Of a DNA stretch of 5,965 nucleotides, positions 1-5,479 are shown piece by piece. Source of the stretch: Geodermatophilaceae bacterium. Its GTDB lineage: Bacteria; Actinomycetota; Actinomycetes; Mycobacteriales; Geodermatophilaceae. The notes beneath the pieces were generated by a model that was given only the letters and a program-made list of their open reading frames with translations, was not told the origin of the DNA and made no database searches. Position 1 is the stretch's first letter. Each line of letters begins with the position of its first letter. The stretch covers positions 1 to 5,965 of the forward strand of contig JACCXW010000206.1 in the NCBI GenBank assembly GCA_013696785.1, given 5' to 3'. The translations under genes were made by a program, and so were the position numbers.

Positions 1-283
1 AGGCTGAGCCGTCCGCGCCGCCGTCGGCACCACCATCTGCGCCGCCGTCTGCACCGCCGTCTGCACCGCCGTCGCTGACGCCGGTGGTGCCGTCCGCGCC
101 ACCGTCGGCCGGTCCTTCAGTGCCGCCACCGGCGCCACCGTCAGCGCCGCCGTCGCTGACGCCGGTGGTGCCGTCCGCGCCGCCGTCGGCCGGTCCTTCG
201 GCGCCACCGGCGCCGCCATCAGCGCCACCGTCTCCTTCACCGAACGGGGGAGTGGTGGTCATGTCATCGTCGTCGAGCGCCAT
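1..283 (-). CDS. Acidic Asp-Gly-Gly-Ala repeat protein, N-terminal part (continues beyond the left edge)
   Basis: I do not recognise this protein. The frame is open from an ATG at 283-281 to the left edge (94 complete codons, no stop), and a good Shine-Dalgarno (GGAGGA, 288-293) lies 4 nt upstream. The N-terminus reads MALDDDDMTTTPPFGEG; the rest is almost only D, G and A with occasional T, E, P, V and S, organised as DGGA units and a longer duplicated block. There are no K, R, C or aromatic residues apart from one F at residue 15, so the protein should be strongly acidic and probably disordered. I see no signal peptide or membrane segment in this part. A second ATG (M8, 262-260) is possible, but the SD favours M1. 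It lies 92 nt downstream of coaA on the same strand, so it could be read through from coaA or have its own promoter. A structural, ion-binding or modified-peptide role is conceivable, but nothing here shows one. The opposite-strand Pro/Ser/Ala reading is treated as a shadow. Confidence 0.6.
   Translation of the reverse strand, partial: MALDDDDMTTTPPFGEGDGGADGGAGGAEGPADGGADGTTGVSDGGADGGAGGGTEGPADGGADGTTGVSDGGADGGADGGADGGADGGADGSA
11..70 (-). repeat. Five tandem 12-bp units encoding DGGA
   Basis: Five consecutive 12-bp units begin at 11, 23, 35, 47 and 59. Each starts with GTC or ATC on the plus strand and follows the pattern GTC-NGC-NCC-NCC. On the minus strand each unit encodes Asp plus Gly-Gly-Ala. 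Units differ mainly at third codon positions, which suggests that the amino-acid pattern is kept while the DNA drifts. The array lies inside the acidic repeat protein and may continue past the left edge. Confidence 0.75.
71..229 (-). repeat. Two tandem copies of an 81/78-bp coding repeat
   Basis: Copy one is 71-151 (81 bp) and copy two is 152-229 (78 bp). Both open with the same run, GTCGCTGACGCCGGTGGTGC, and stay nearly identical through GGTCCTTC; copy two then lacks one codon. On the minus strand each copy encodes a block with the motifs EGPADGGADGTTGVSDGG and then ADGGAGG. The indel is a whole codon and the frame is kept, as expected for a translated repeat that grows by in-frame duplication. 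Confidence 0.75.
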
Positions 284-287
284 GTGT

Positions 288-293
288 TCCTCC
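288..293 (-). promoter_or_regulatory. Ribosome binding site of the acidic repeat protein
   Basis: The minus strand reads GGAGGA followed by ACAC and ATG at 283. This is a near-consensus Shine-Dalgarno and is the main evidence that the minus-strand DGGA frame, not the plus-strand Pro/Ser/Ala frame, is translated. The rest of 284-375 holds a weak inverted repeat (CTCTG/CAGAG around a CACG-GT-CGTG core, near 327-356) but no clear promoter or T-tailed terminator. Confidence 0.6.
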
Positions 294-375
294 AGGCTGT
301 GGGTTCGGACAGGACGTACGCCGTCACTCTGGCACGGTCGTGATCTGAGCGCAGAGCGGCCCGCGAGCTGAGGGG

Positions 376-1335
376 TCAGAGCCGACGCAGCCGGATGCGG
401 CGGACGCAGTGATCCGGCCCTTTCTGCAGGATCAGCCGCGCTCGCGAGCGGCTCGGTGCGATGTTGTGCTCCAGATTCGGGCCGTTCACCGCGGCCCAGA
501 TTCCCTCCGCTATCGCCACCGCGTCCGGCTCGGACAGGTCGGCGTAGCGGTGGAAATAGGAGCCGGGATCGGCGAAGGCAGTCTGCCGCAGCGTGAGGAA
601 CCGCTCGACGTACCAGCGCCGGATGTCGGTCTCGTGCGCGTCGACGTAGACCGAGAAGTCGACGAAGTCGGAGAGGAACACCCTCGGGGTTCGGCCCTGC
701 GAGGTCAGGCCGTGCTGCAACACGTTGAGCCCTTCCAGCACCAGGATGTCGGGCTGGGTGATCACCTGCCGGCGCTCGGGCAGGACGTCGTAGGACAGGT
801 GCGAGTAGACGGGTACCTGCGTCTGCGGCCGCCCGGCTTTGACTTCGGCGAGGAAACGGACGAGCGCCCGCCGGTCATAGCTCTCCGGGAAGCCCTTGCG
901 CTCCAACATTCCCCGCTCGACGAGGGCGGCGTTGGACAACAGGAACCCGTCGGTCGTGACCAGTTGCACGGAAGGGTGATCGGGCCAGCGCGACAGCAGC
1001 GCCGTCAGCAACCGCGCCGTCGTGCTCTTGCCCACCGCGACGCTGCCCGCCACCGCGATCACGAACGGCACCTTGGCGGCCTTCGAGCCGAGGAAGCCCC
1101 GCTGGGCCGACCACAGTTGCTGCGCCGCGGCGACGTAGAGGTTCAGCAGCCGGGACAGCGGCTGATACACGGTCTCGACCTCGTCGAGGTCGAGGTAGTC
1201 ACCGAGCCCGCGGAGGCGCTCGATCTCGAGCTCGGTCAGCGGCAGCGGAGTGGCGTCGACGAGGGCACGCCAGGCTTCGCGATCGAAGTCCACGAACAGC
1301 GAGACGCCGTTCTCTCGCTCGTTGTCCGCCGTCAC
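376..1335 (-). CDS. coaA: Pantothenate kinase type I (CoaA)
   Basis: This cytoplasmic kinase phosphorylates pantothenate with ATP to 4'-phosphopantothenate, the first and usually feedback-controlled step of coenzyme A synthesis. I chose the GTG at 1335-1333, with AAGGA 7 nt upstream, giving 319 residues, close to the roughly 312 of the mycobacterial enzyme. The frame is open far upstream to 2094, but that part lies antisense to the acetyltransferase and has no family similarity. The conserved N-terminal region (FVDFDREAWRAL, about 14-25; LRGLGDYLDLDEVETVY, 41-57) precedes the P-loop GSVAVGKS (97-104). Then come TTDGF (127-131), KGFPESY (147-153), the pantothenate-site segment VYSHLSYD (176-183) and LEGLNVLQ (200-207). 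The C-terminus, VRRIRLRRL, matches the family end. All key motifs are intact. It is transcribed away from the acetyltransferase gene; the shared 120-bp gap must hold its promoter. Confidence 0.96.
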   Translation of the reverse strand: MTADNERENGVSLFVDFDREAWRALVDATPLPLTELEIERLRGLGDYLDLDEVETVYQPLSRLLNLYVAAAQQLWSAQRGFLGSKAAKVPFVIAVAGSVAVGKSTTARLLTALLSRWPDHPSVQLVTTDGFLLSNAALVERGMLERKGFPESYDRRALVRFLAEVKAGRPQTQVPVYSHLSYDVLPERRQVITQPDILVLEGLNVLQHGLTSQGRTPRVFLSDFVDFSVYVDAHETDIRRWYVERFLTLRQTAFADPGSYFHRYADLSEPDAVAIAEGIWAAVNGPNLEHNIAPSRSRARLILQKGPDHCVRRIRLRRL

Positions 1336-1455
1336 CGGCTCATCCTTGACTGCGCTCGGCCGGTACGACGAATCGTTGCGACCGGCGTCACAGCCTGCGG
1401 CTAGCCTGCGCTGCAGCCAGGTCGCCGGTGCAAGGGCGGCGGAAGGAGCCAAGGG
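1336..1455. promoter_or_regulatory. Divergent intergenic region of coaA and the GNAT gene, with a tandem repeat
   Basis: Two genes start outward from this 120-bp gap, so it should hold both promoters. The SD of coaA (AAGGA, about 1343-1347) and that of the GNAT gene (AAGGAG, 1443-1448) sit at its ends. A plus-strand TTGACT at 1346-1351 resembles a -35 box, but no convincing -10 follows at 16-18 nt. A tandem direct repeat, AGCCTGCGGCT (1392-1402) and AGCCTGCGCTG (1403-1413), lies in the middle with its first 8 bases identical. It could be an operator or chance repetition in GC-rich DNA. Confidence 0.4.
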
Positions 1456-2205
1456 ATGGACGTGTTGGCCCGGCTCGAGCGCTACTACGACGCCATTCCC
1501 CGCTCGGATGCGACGGTGGAGGTGCACGGGCCGCTGACCCTGTACGTCGGTGCCGGGGCGTGGAGCTACTACGCCCGGCCGACGCTCGTTGCTCAGCAGG
1601 TGGACGCCCAGGACGTACGGCGGATGTGTGGCCGGATGGCCGAGCTCCGGGTGCCGCAGGCCTTCGAGTGGGTGGCCGAGTCCACGCCATCGATGGCCAC
1701 GGCCGTCCGCCAGGTCGGGCTCGCGGTCGCCGACGGACCGCTCCTCGTGGCCGCGGATCCGTTGGCTGTCGTGTTTCCGAGCGGCGTCCGGGTCCTCGTG
1801 GTCGGCGCCGAGGATGACCGGCTTGCTGAATACCTGGCCTTGGCGCGGGTCTCCTTCGGCGATGATGTCGCACTGTCCACAGGGGACGACGTCGCTCATA
1901 TGCGCGAGCGGATCGCCGACGGTCGCACGGTCCTCATGGTCGCCGTGGACGACCGGGGGCCTATGGCGGTGGGATCGCACCAGCCGGTGCAGGTGGCGGG
2001 GGAGTGGATCACCGAACTGGTCGGCCTTGGAACGCTGGCCCAGTACCGCGGCCGCGGCCTGGCGGCGGCGATCGCGTCGGCGCTGGCTGAACACGCATCG
2101 GCGTTCTGTGACCTGGTGTTCCTCTCGGCGGGCGACGGTGACGTAGCGCGGGTCTACGAGCGAGCCGGTTTCATCCGGGTCGGTACCGCGTGCGTAGGCG
2201 GCTGA
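1456..2205 (+). CDS. GNAT-family N-acetyltransferase
   Basis: This is probably a cytoplasmic acetyl-CoA-dependent N-acetyltransferase of unknown substrate. The ATG at 1456 has AAGGAG 7 nt upstream; the product has 249 residues. The GNAT fold lies in the C-terminal half: WITELVGLGTLAQYRGRGLA (about 184-203) holds the strand before motif A and the acetyl-CoA pyrophosphate-binding QYRGRG (196-201), followed by the helix AAAIASALAEHA. LVFLSAGDGDVARVYERAGFIRVG (about 220-243) is the usual motif B end, where a Tyr-containing helix leads to the 'GF' turn. Residues 1-110 (MDVLARLERYYDAIPR start, YVGAGAWSYYARPTL) form a less conserved N-terminal half, perhaps a degenerate second GNAT-like lobe. At 249 residues it is longer than a single GNAT domain of about 150. 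It is divergent from coaA, and its 3' end overlaps the antisense cysteine-dioxygenase remnant by 52 bp. Confidence 0.85.
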   Translation: MDVLARLERYYDAIPRSDATVEVHGPLTLYVGAGAWSYYARPTLVAQQVDAQDVRRMCGRMAELRVPQAFEWVAESTPSMATAVRQVGLAVADGPLLVAADPLAVVFPSGVRVLVVGAEDDRLAEYLALARVSFGDDVALSTGDDVAHMRERIADGRTVLMVAVDDRGPMAVGSHQPVQVAGEWITELVGLGTLAQYRGRGLAAAIASALAEHASAFCDLVFLSAGDGDVARVYERAGFIRVGTACVGG

Positions 2206-2516
2206 CGCGCCACAACCGGTTGGTCGTAACGGCGACGGATGCTGGAGGGCTGCAGCCGCAGATCCGCGCCGTAGACGTGGAGGGAGACCGCGCCGTCGTC
2301 GGCCACGTGCAGGACGCGCTGGCGGTAGGCGGTCGGGTCACCGATGCGCTGCTCGGGGGTGAGCAGGTCTGGCAGGTGCAGGAACGGGGTCAGCGCGTCG
2401 ACCACGGCGTCGACCACGGGCCTCGTGCGGTGGTAGGGGCGGACGGCGTCGTCCAAGGCCGCAACGAGACCCTCCTGCAAGGTGGCGGTGTCGGCGTTCA
2501 GCGGGGAGGCAAGCAC
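2154..2516 (-). pseudogene. Cysteine dioxygenase-like gene with an internal deletion of the cupin core
   Basis: The frame starts at GTG 2516-2514 with GGAG (2526-2529) 9 nt upstream and encodes 120 residues. Residues 50-72 (DLLTPEQRIGDP, then YRQRVLHVA) match, from memory, the N-terminal part of bacterial cysteine dioxygenase-family proteins (double-stranded beta-helix, COG5553-like). Residues 75-102 (GAVSLHVYGADL, then SSIRRRYDQPV) match the C-terminal strand and tail of the same family. The middle of the family, with the HxH and later His iron ligands and about 60-80 residues of cupin barrel, is missing, and the two ends join in frame near residues 73-76. Intact members are about 180-200 residues. 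It cannot bind iron in the usual way and is therefore called a pseudogene, though the frame is intact and might still be translated. The last 18 residues run antisense into the GNAT gene. The intact enzyme would oxidise cysteine, or a related thiol, to the sulfinate. Confidence 0.65.
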
Positions 2517-2588
2517 GAGATGGGGCTCCGGTCAGGTCGAGGCTGGTGTTGTCGTGCCACCAGCGTGAGCCCGATGGATTCTCGCCGT

Positions 2589-2622
2589 ATCCGTACCTGC
2601 TACGGATCTGTGCGCGCAGATC
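2589..2622. repeat. Two adjoining perfect hairpins in the gap downstream of the F420 gene
   Basis: ATCCGTA-cctgc-TACGGAT (2589-2607) is a perfect 7-bp stem with a 5-nt loop. GATCTG-tgcgcg-CAGATC (2605-2622) is a perfect 6-bp stem sharing its first three bases with the end of the first, so only one can form fully at a time. They lie 31-64 nt past the stop of the F420-dependent oxidoreductase, in the 136-bp gap before the cysteine-dioxygenase remnant. No T-tract follows on either strand. They may act as an mRNA 3' end structure, an attenuator-like pair or a protein-binding site. Confidence 0.45.
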
Positions 2623-2652
2623 GCCTCCGTACCGCGTGGATGGACGAGGTGG

Positions 2653-3123
2653 TCAGCCGGAGCTTCGAAGTTCCGGGGGGAAGCCACCGGTCGCCACCGG
2701 TCCCCAGCGGCGGATGACGATGCGGATGAGACATTTGCCCTGCTGCCGCATCGCTGTGCGGTATTCCTCCCAATCGGGGTGTTCCCCGGAGATGCTGCGG
2801 TAGTACGACACGAGCGGTTCGAGCGCGTCCGGCAGGTCGATGACCTCGGCGTTGCCGTCGAGCTGCACCCACGGCCCGTCCCAGTCCGCGGACAGAACGC
2901 AGAGCGACACCGACGGGTCGCGACGGATGTTGTGCACCTTCGCCCGCTGTGGGTAGGAGGAGATCATCACGCTTCCCGACTCATCGACTCCGCAGGTGAT
3001 CGGGGACAGCTGTGGGTTTCCGTCGCGTCGCCCCGTGACAAGCACGGCGTGGTGCCGCTCACCGAGAAAGTCCAGCAGCTCGGATCGGTCCACAGTGGAC
3101 GCTGCAGCGATTCGTGGAGGCAT
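2653..3123 (-). CDS. PPOX-class F420-dependent oxidoreductase (Rv1155/TIGR03618-like)
   Basis: This small cytoplasmic split beta-barrel flavoprotein has 156 residues. Family members bind F420 (some bind FMN) and are thought to reduce varied substrates; the substrate here is unknown. The order fits the family: an N-terminal helix (ELLDFLGERHHAVLVTGRRDGNPQLSP, about 15-41), the cofactor-phosphate segment SSYPQRAKVHNIRRDP (55-70), VSLCVLSADWDGPWVQLDGNAEVIDLP (72-98), a helical HPDWEEYR stretch (115-122), GKCLIRI (129-135) and the typical tail RWGPVATGGFPPEL (139-152). The ATG at 3123 has AGGG (3131-3134) 7 nt upstream, overlapping the stop codon of the preceding dehydrogenase gene. The 9-nt gap implies co-transcription and probably translational coupling. 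An FMN cofactor cannot be excluded from sequence alone. The last codons overlap a 20-bp palindrome. Confidence 0.88.
   Translation of the reverse strand: MPPRIAAASTVDRSELLDFLGERHHAVLVTGRRDGNPQLSPITCGVDESGSVMISSYPQRAKVHNIRRDPSVSLCVLSADWDGPWVQLDGNAEVIDLPDALEPLVSYYRSISGEHPDWEEYRTAMRQQGKCLIRIVIRRWGPVATGGFPPELRSSG
2657..2676. repeat. 20-bp near-perfect palindrome at the 3' end of the F420 gene
   Basis: CCGGAGCTTCGAAGTTCCGG pairs with itself at 9 of 10 positions; the tenth is a G-T pair. It covers codons 150-156 of the oxidoreductase, just before its stop. As RNA it can only form with a loop at the centre (UUCG closed by C-G, a stable tetraloop). It may stabilise the transcript end or be a DNA-binding site. 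No T-tract follows, so it is not a classical terminator. Confidence 0.45.
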
Positions 3124-3132
3124 GCGGCGACC

Positions 3133-4293
3133 CTAGGCTGCGGGAAAGCGGTAGACGTGGTCGTCCCCGTCCAGCGGTTCGCCCCGGCTGACGTTGCTGG
3201 ACGTGAGCCACAGCGCGCCGTCCGGTCCCTCGACGACCGTACGCAGCCGGCCGTAGACACCCTCCAGCACCGCCACCGGCGCGCCGAGTTGCCCAGGCCC
3301 CGTGACCGGAACCGTCCACAGCCGCCGGCCGCCGAGCGCCGCGACGTACAACGTCTGCCCGATGACCGCGGCACCGGAGGGCGATGCCTCCGCGGTCGTC
3401 CACGTCACGAGAGGGTTGACGAATCTGCCCTCGAGGTCGCCCGCACCCTCGACGATCGGCCAGCCGTAGTTGCCACCCGCTTCGATGAGATTGATCTCGT
3501 CGAACTGGTTCTGCCCGAACTCCACGCCGTACATAGCCCCGCTGTCGTCCCACGCCAGGCCCTGCACGTTGCGGTGCCCGACGCTGTAGACCAGCGAGCC
3601 CGGGAAGGGATTGTCCGCCGGCGGCGTGCCGTCCGGTGTCATTCGCAGGATCTTCCCGTTGAGGCTGTCGGTATCCTGCGCGTTGTCGGTGTTCCCGGCG
3701 TCGCCGGTACCCGCATACAGCATCCCGTCGGGACCGAAGGCGATCCGGCCGCCGTTGTGGATCTCTGCGTTCTCGATGCCCTCGACGAGGACCTCCGCAT
3801 CCCCGCCCAGGGGGAAGCGCACGATCCGATTGTCCTCGTCCGTCGTGTAGTACGCGTAGACGTAGCCATCTGTGTCGTATGAGGGGGAGACGGCCAGGCC
3901 GAGCAGGCCGCCCTCGCCCAGGTCCGCCACGCCGGGCAGCGTCATCTCCTCGGACTGCTCGCCGGCGGCCGTGACCCGCAGGATGCGCCCGGTGGTGCGC
4001 TCGGCGACGAGCGCGTCCCCGTCGGGCAAGAAGGCCAACCCCCAGGGCACCGAGATGTCGGTCGCGACGGACTCGGCCGGGCCGAAACCCTCGATCGGAC
4101 CGTTGCCCGGATCGGCATTGCCCGGATCGGCCGGTGTCGTCGAAGACGGCTCCGCTGGCGCGGACGTCGACCGGGTGGGGTCACCGCTGCTGCCGGGCGG
4201 CGAAGACGGTTCGTCGCTCCCGCACGCCACCAGCAGCAGAACGGCGAGAAGAACCGAGGCGAGGCGGGTCGGTGTACGGCGACTCGGCGGCAT
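3133..4293 (-). CDS. Lipoprotein of the PQQ-dependent glucose/sorbosone dehydrogenase family
   Basis: This is an exported six-bladed beta-propeller of the soluble aldose dehydrogenase type (E. coli YliI/Asd, GSDH family), which oxidises sugars or aldehydes with PQQ in characterised members. With the ATG at 4293 it has 386 residues. A lipoprotein signal (PPSRRTPTRLASVLLAVLLL) ends in the lipobox LVAC, with Cys24 as lipid anchor. A low-complexity Ser/Thr/Pro/Gly linker (25-66) precedes the propeller. Family marks are VPWGLAFLPDGDALVAERTG-like blade one (82-103), EGGLLGLAVSP (127-137), the catalytic-His motif IHNGGRIAFGPDG (178-190, His179), GTGDAGN (195-201), GHRNVQG (239-245, with the conserved Arg241) and GGNYGWP (273-279). 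The C-terminus, DDHVYRFPAA, closes the barrel. No clear SD precedes ATG 4293; a TTG at 4329 would add 12 residues but has no usable SD and spoils the signal peptide. The actual cofactor and substrate are unproven. It probably forms an operon with the F420 gene. Confidence 0.88.
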   Translation of the reverse strand: MPPSRRTPTRLASVLLAVLLLVACGSDEPSSPPGSSGDPTRSTSAPAEPSSTTPADPGNADPGNGPIEGFGPAESVATDISVPWGLAFLPDGDALVAERTTGRILRVTAAGEQSEEMTLPGVADLGEGGLLGLAVSPSYDTDGYVYAYYTTDEDNRIVRFPLGGDAEVLVEGIENAEIHNGGRIAFGPDGMLYAGTGDAGNTDNAQDTDSLNGKILRMTPDGTPPADNPFPGSLVYSVGHRNVQGLAWDDSGAMYGVEFGQNQFDEINLIEAGGNYGWPIVEGAGDLEGRFVNPLVTWTTAEASPSGAAVIGQTLYVAALGGRRLWTVPVTGPGQLGAPVAVLEGVYGRLRTVVEGPDGALWLTSSNVSRGEPLDGDDHVYRFPAA

Positions 4294-4338
4294 GACAAGC
4301 ACGTTGCGTGCTGGCGGGCCGGAACACAACCCCCGTCG

Positions 4339-4384
4339 TGATCATGGGGCTCGACCGGTCAGGACCGGCCGAGCCCCATGATCA
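4339..4384. terminator. Strong hairpin terminator between the two beta-propeller genes
   Basis: GATCATGGGGCTCG (4340-4353) pairs perfectly with CGAGCCCCATGATC (4370-4383), extended by a T-A pair at 4339/4384. After one A-C mismatch (4354/4369), CCGGT (4355-4359) pairs with ACCGG (4364-4368) around a CAGG loop. The stem thus has about 20 pairs. It starts 12 nt after the stop of the ScyD/ScyE-like gene, as expected for its terminator, and has no T-tract, as is common in actinobacteria. Transcription through it to the dehydrogenase gene should be reduced, leaving only about 45 nt for that gene's leader. Confidence 0.8.
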
Positions 4385-4396
4385 TCGAAGCTTGCG

Positions 4397-5479
4397 TCAG
4401 CCGGTGGTGACCCGGACCAGGGCGCCCTTGCCGAAGACCGGCTCGGTGACGAAGATCTCGCCCTTCGGTGAGACGTCCATGCCGCCGGGCAGGATCAGCT
4501 GATCGGGAACCAGTTCCGTCGCCGCCCCGCCGCCGGCGGGAATGCGGAACAGCCCGCCGAAGGGATCGGCGACACCGGACTCGAACGCGAGCCAGCTGTC
4601 CTTGTTGAATTCCAGTACGTACATGCTGCCGTCAGGACCCGGCGCCAGGTCGAAGATCGACGTGAAGCCGTCGGCGTAACGGGTGCAGTCGCCGGTGTCG
4701 GGCGCTTCCGGGTCGCAGACAGCGCCCACCGCGTCCGGCGCGATCCGCCAGATCTGCGATGTGCCCGGCGTGGCCGGGAAGCCGCGGAGCTCACCGACGT
4801 AGTAGTAGCCGTCGCTGCCGAGCGTGACCGAAGTCGCAACGCCCTCAGAGGGGATCGGCGTACCTGGTGGCGGGTCGGGAAGGAAGTCGGGACTCAGCAC
4901 GGTGCGTGGCTTGATCCGAGCGACGGTCACGATATCGCCGTCGGGGTAGACCCGCAGCAGGTCGTTGCCCGCGGCATCGGCGACGAGCGCGCTGCCGTCG
5001 GGCAGGCCCTGTACGCCGAATGGGTTGGAGTCGAACGCATCGCCGTCGAGTGGCTCGGGGTCGGGGTCGGTGAGCTGGTAGGCCTGGATGTCGGCGAGCG
5101 GGGTCGCTTCCTGCGACATTGCGGTCCACCGGTACAGCGTGCCCGCTCCCGTGCCGGGCGCACCGCCGGTGGTCAGGATCCACGTCGTACCACGGACCGT
5201 GGAGACCGCCGGCGCGAAGCCGGGAGTCACGTTGGCCAGGACGTCGATCTTCTGCTTGTTCCCGGCGCCGGTGACCCGGCTGACGGTGCCGTCGGACTCG
5301 GAGTACACGATCCGGCCGGCCGGTCCCACCGCGACGCCGCGTGGCCCGTTGAGACCGTTGACTTCCAGGGTGATGCCGTTTGCACCGGACGCCGCGCCGG
5401 GGCTGAATGTCAGCCCTGCCATGACTACCGCCGTGGCGGCGCCCGCGCGCAGCGCGCGACCGAGATGTGATGTGGCCAT
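4397..5479 (-). CDS. Secreted ScyD/ScyE-family beta-propeller protein
   Basis: This is an exported NHL/SMP-30-like beta-propeller of the ScyD/ScyE family, named after proteins of the cyanobacterial scytonemin cluster. In actinobacteria the role is unknown. The ATG at 5479 has GGAGG (5489-5493) 9 nt upstream, giving 360 residues; an upstream frame extension to 5551 is not favoured because it displaces the signal peptide. Residues 1-33 are a Sec-type signal (RALRAGAATAVVMAGLTFSPG core), with likely cleavage after SGA (residue 33). Repeated blade motifs follow: LNGPRGVAVGPAGRIVYSES (43-62), the family's SNPFGVQGLPDGSALVADAA (151-170) with GNDLLRVYPDG (171-181), VATSVTLGSDGYYYVGELRG (214-233), FDLAPGPDGSMYVLE (276-290) and GGMDVSPKGEIFVTEP (332-347). 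Cys255 and Cys265 could form a disulfide outside the cell. The strong hairpin just after its stop suggests that it is transcribed separately from the dehydrogenase. Confidence 0.85.
   Translation of the reverse strand: MATSHLGRALRAGAATAVVMAGLTFSPGAASGANGITLEVNGLNGPRGVAVGPAGRIVYSESDGTVSRVTGAGNKQKIDVLANVTPGFAPAVSTVRGTTWILTTGGAPGTGAGTLYRWTAMSQEATPLADIQAYQLTDPDPEPLDGDAFDSNPFGVQGLPDGSALVADAAGNDLLRVYPDGDIVTVARIKPRTVLSPDFLPDPPPGTPIPSEGVATSVTLGSDGYYYVGELRGFPATPGTSQIWRIAPDAVGAVCDPEAPDTGDCTRYADGFTSIFDLAPGPDGSMYVLEFNKDSWLAFESGVADPFGGLFRIPAGGGAATELVPDQLILPGGMDVSPKGEIFVTEPVFGKGALVRVTTG

Noticed and set aside
11..229. CRISPR array
   Set aside because: The repeats are directly tandem, have no unique spacers of constant length and keep a reading frame, so they are coding repeats.
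84..371. Plus-strand Pro/Ala/Ser-rich open frame
   Set aside because: It is the complement of the DGGA-repeat gene, which has a good Shine-Dalgarno and ATG on the minus strand. The plus-strand start is an internal GTG without an SD.
409..1404. 331-codon plus-strand open frame opposite coaA
   Set aside because: It is an Arg/Gly/Val-rich antisense shadow of a clearly conserved gene, a common effect in high-GC DNA.
1336..2094. Long N-terminal extension of the coaA frame
   Set aside because: The open frame upstream of GTG 1335 lies antisense to the GNAT gene and has no pantothenate kinase similarity. The GTG start has an SD and gives the normal family length.
2779..3882. 367-codon plus-strand open frame opposite the F420 and dehydrogenase genes
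   Set aside because: It spans two recognisable minus-strand genes, is Arg/Val/Asp-rich and shows no family motifs.
4294..4329. TTG start 12 codons upstream for the dehydrogenase lipoprotein
   Set aside because: The extension has no usable Shine-Dalgarno and puts an uncharacteristic stretch before an otherwise normal lipoprotein signal peptide.
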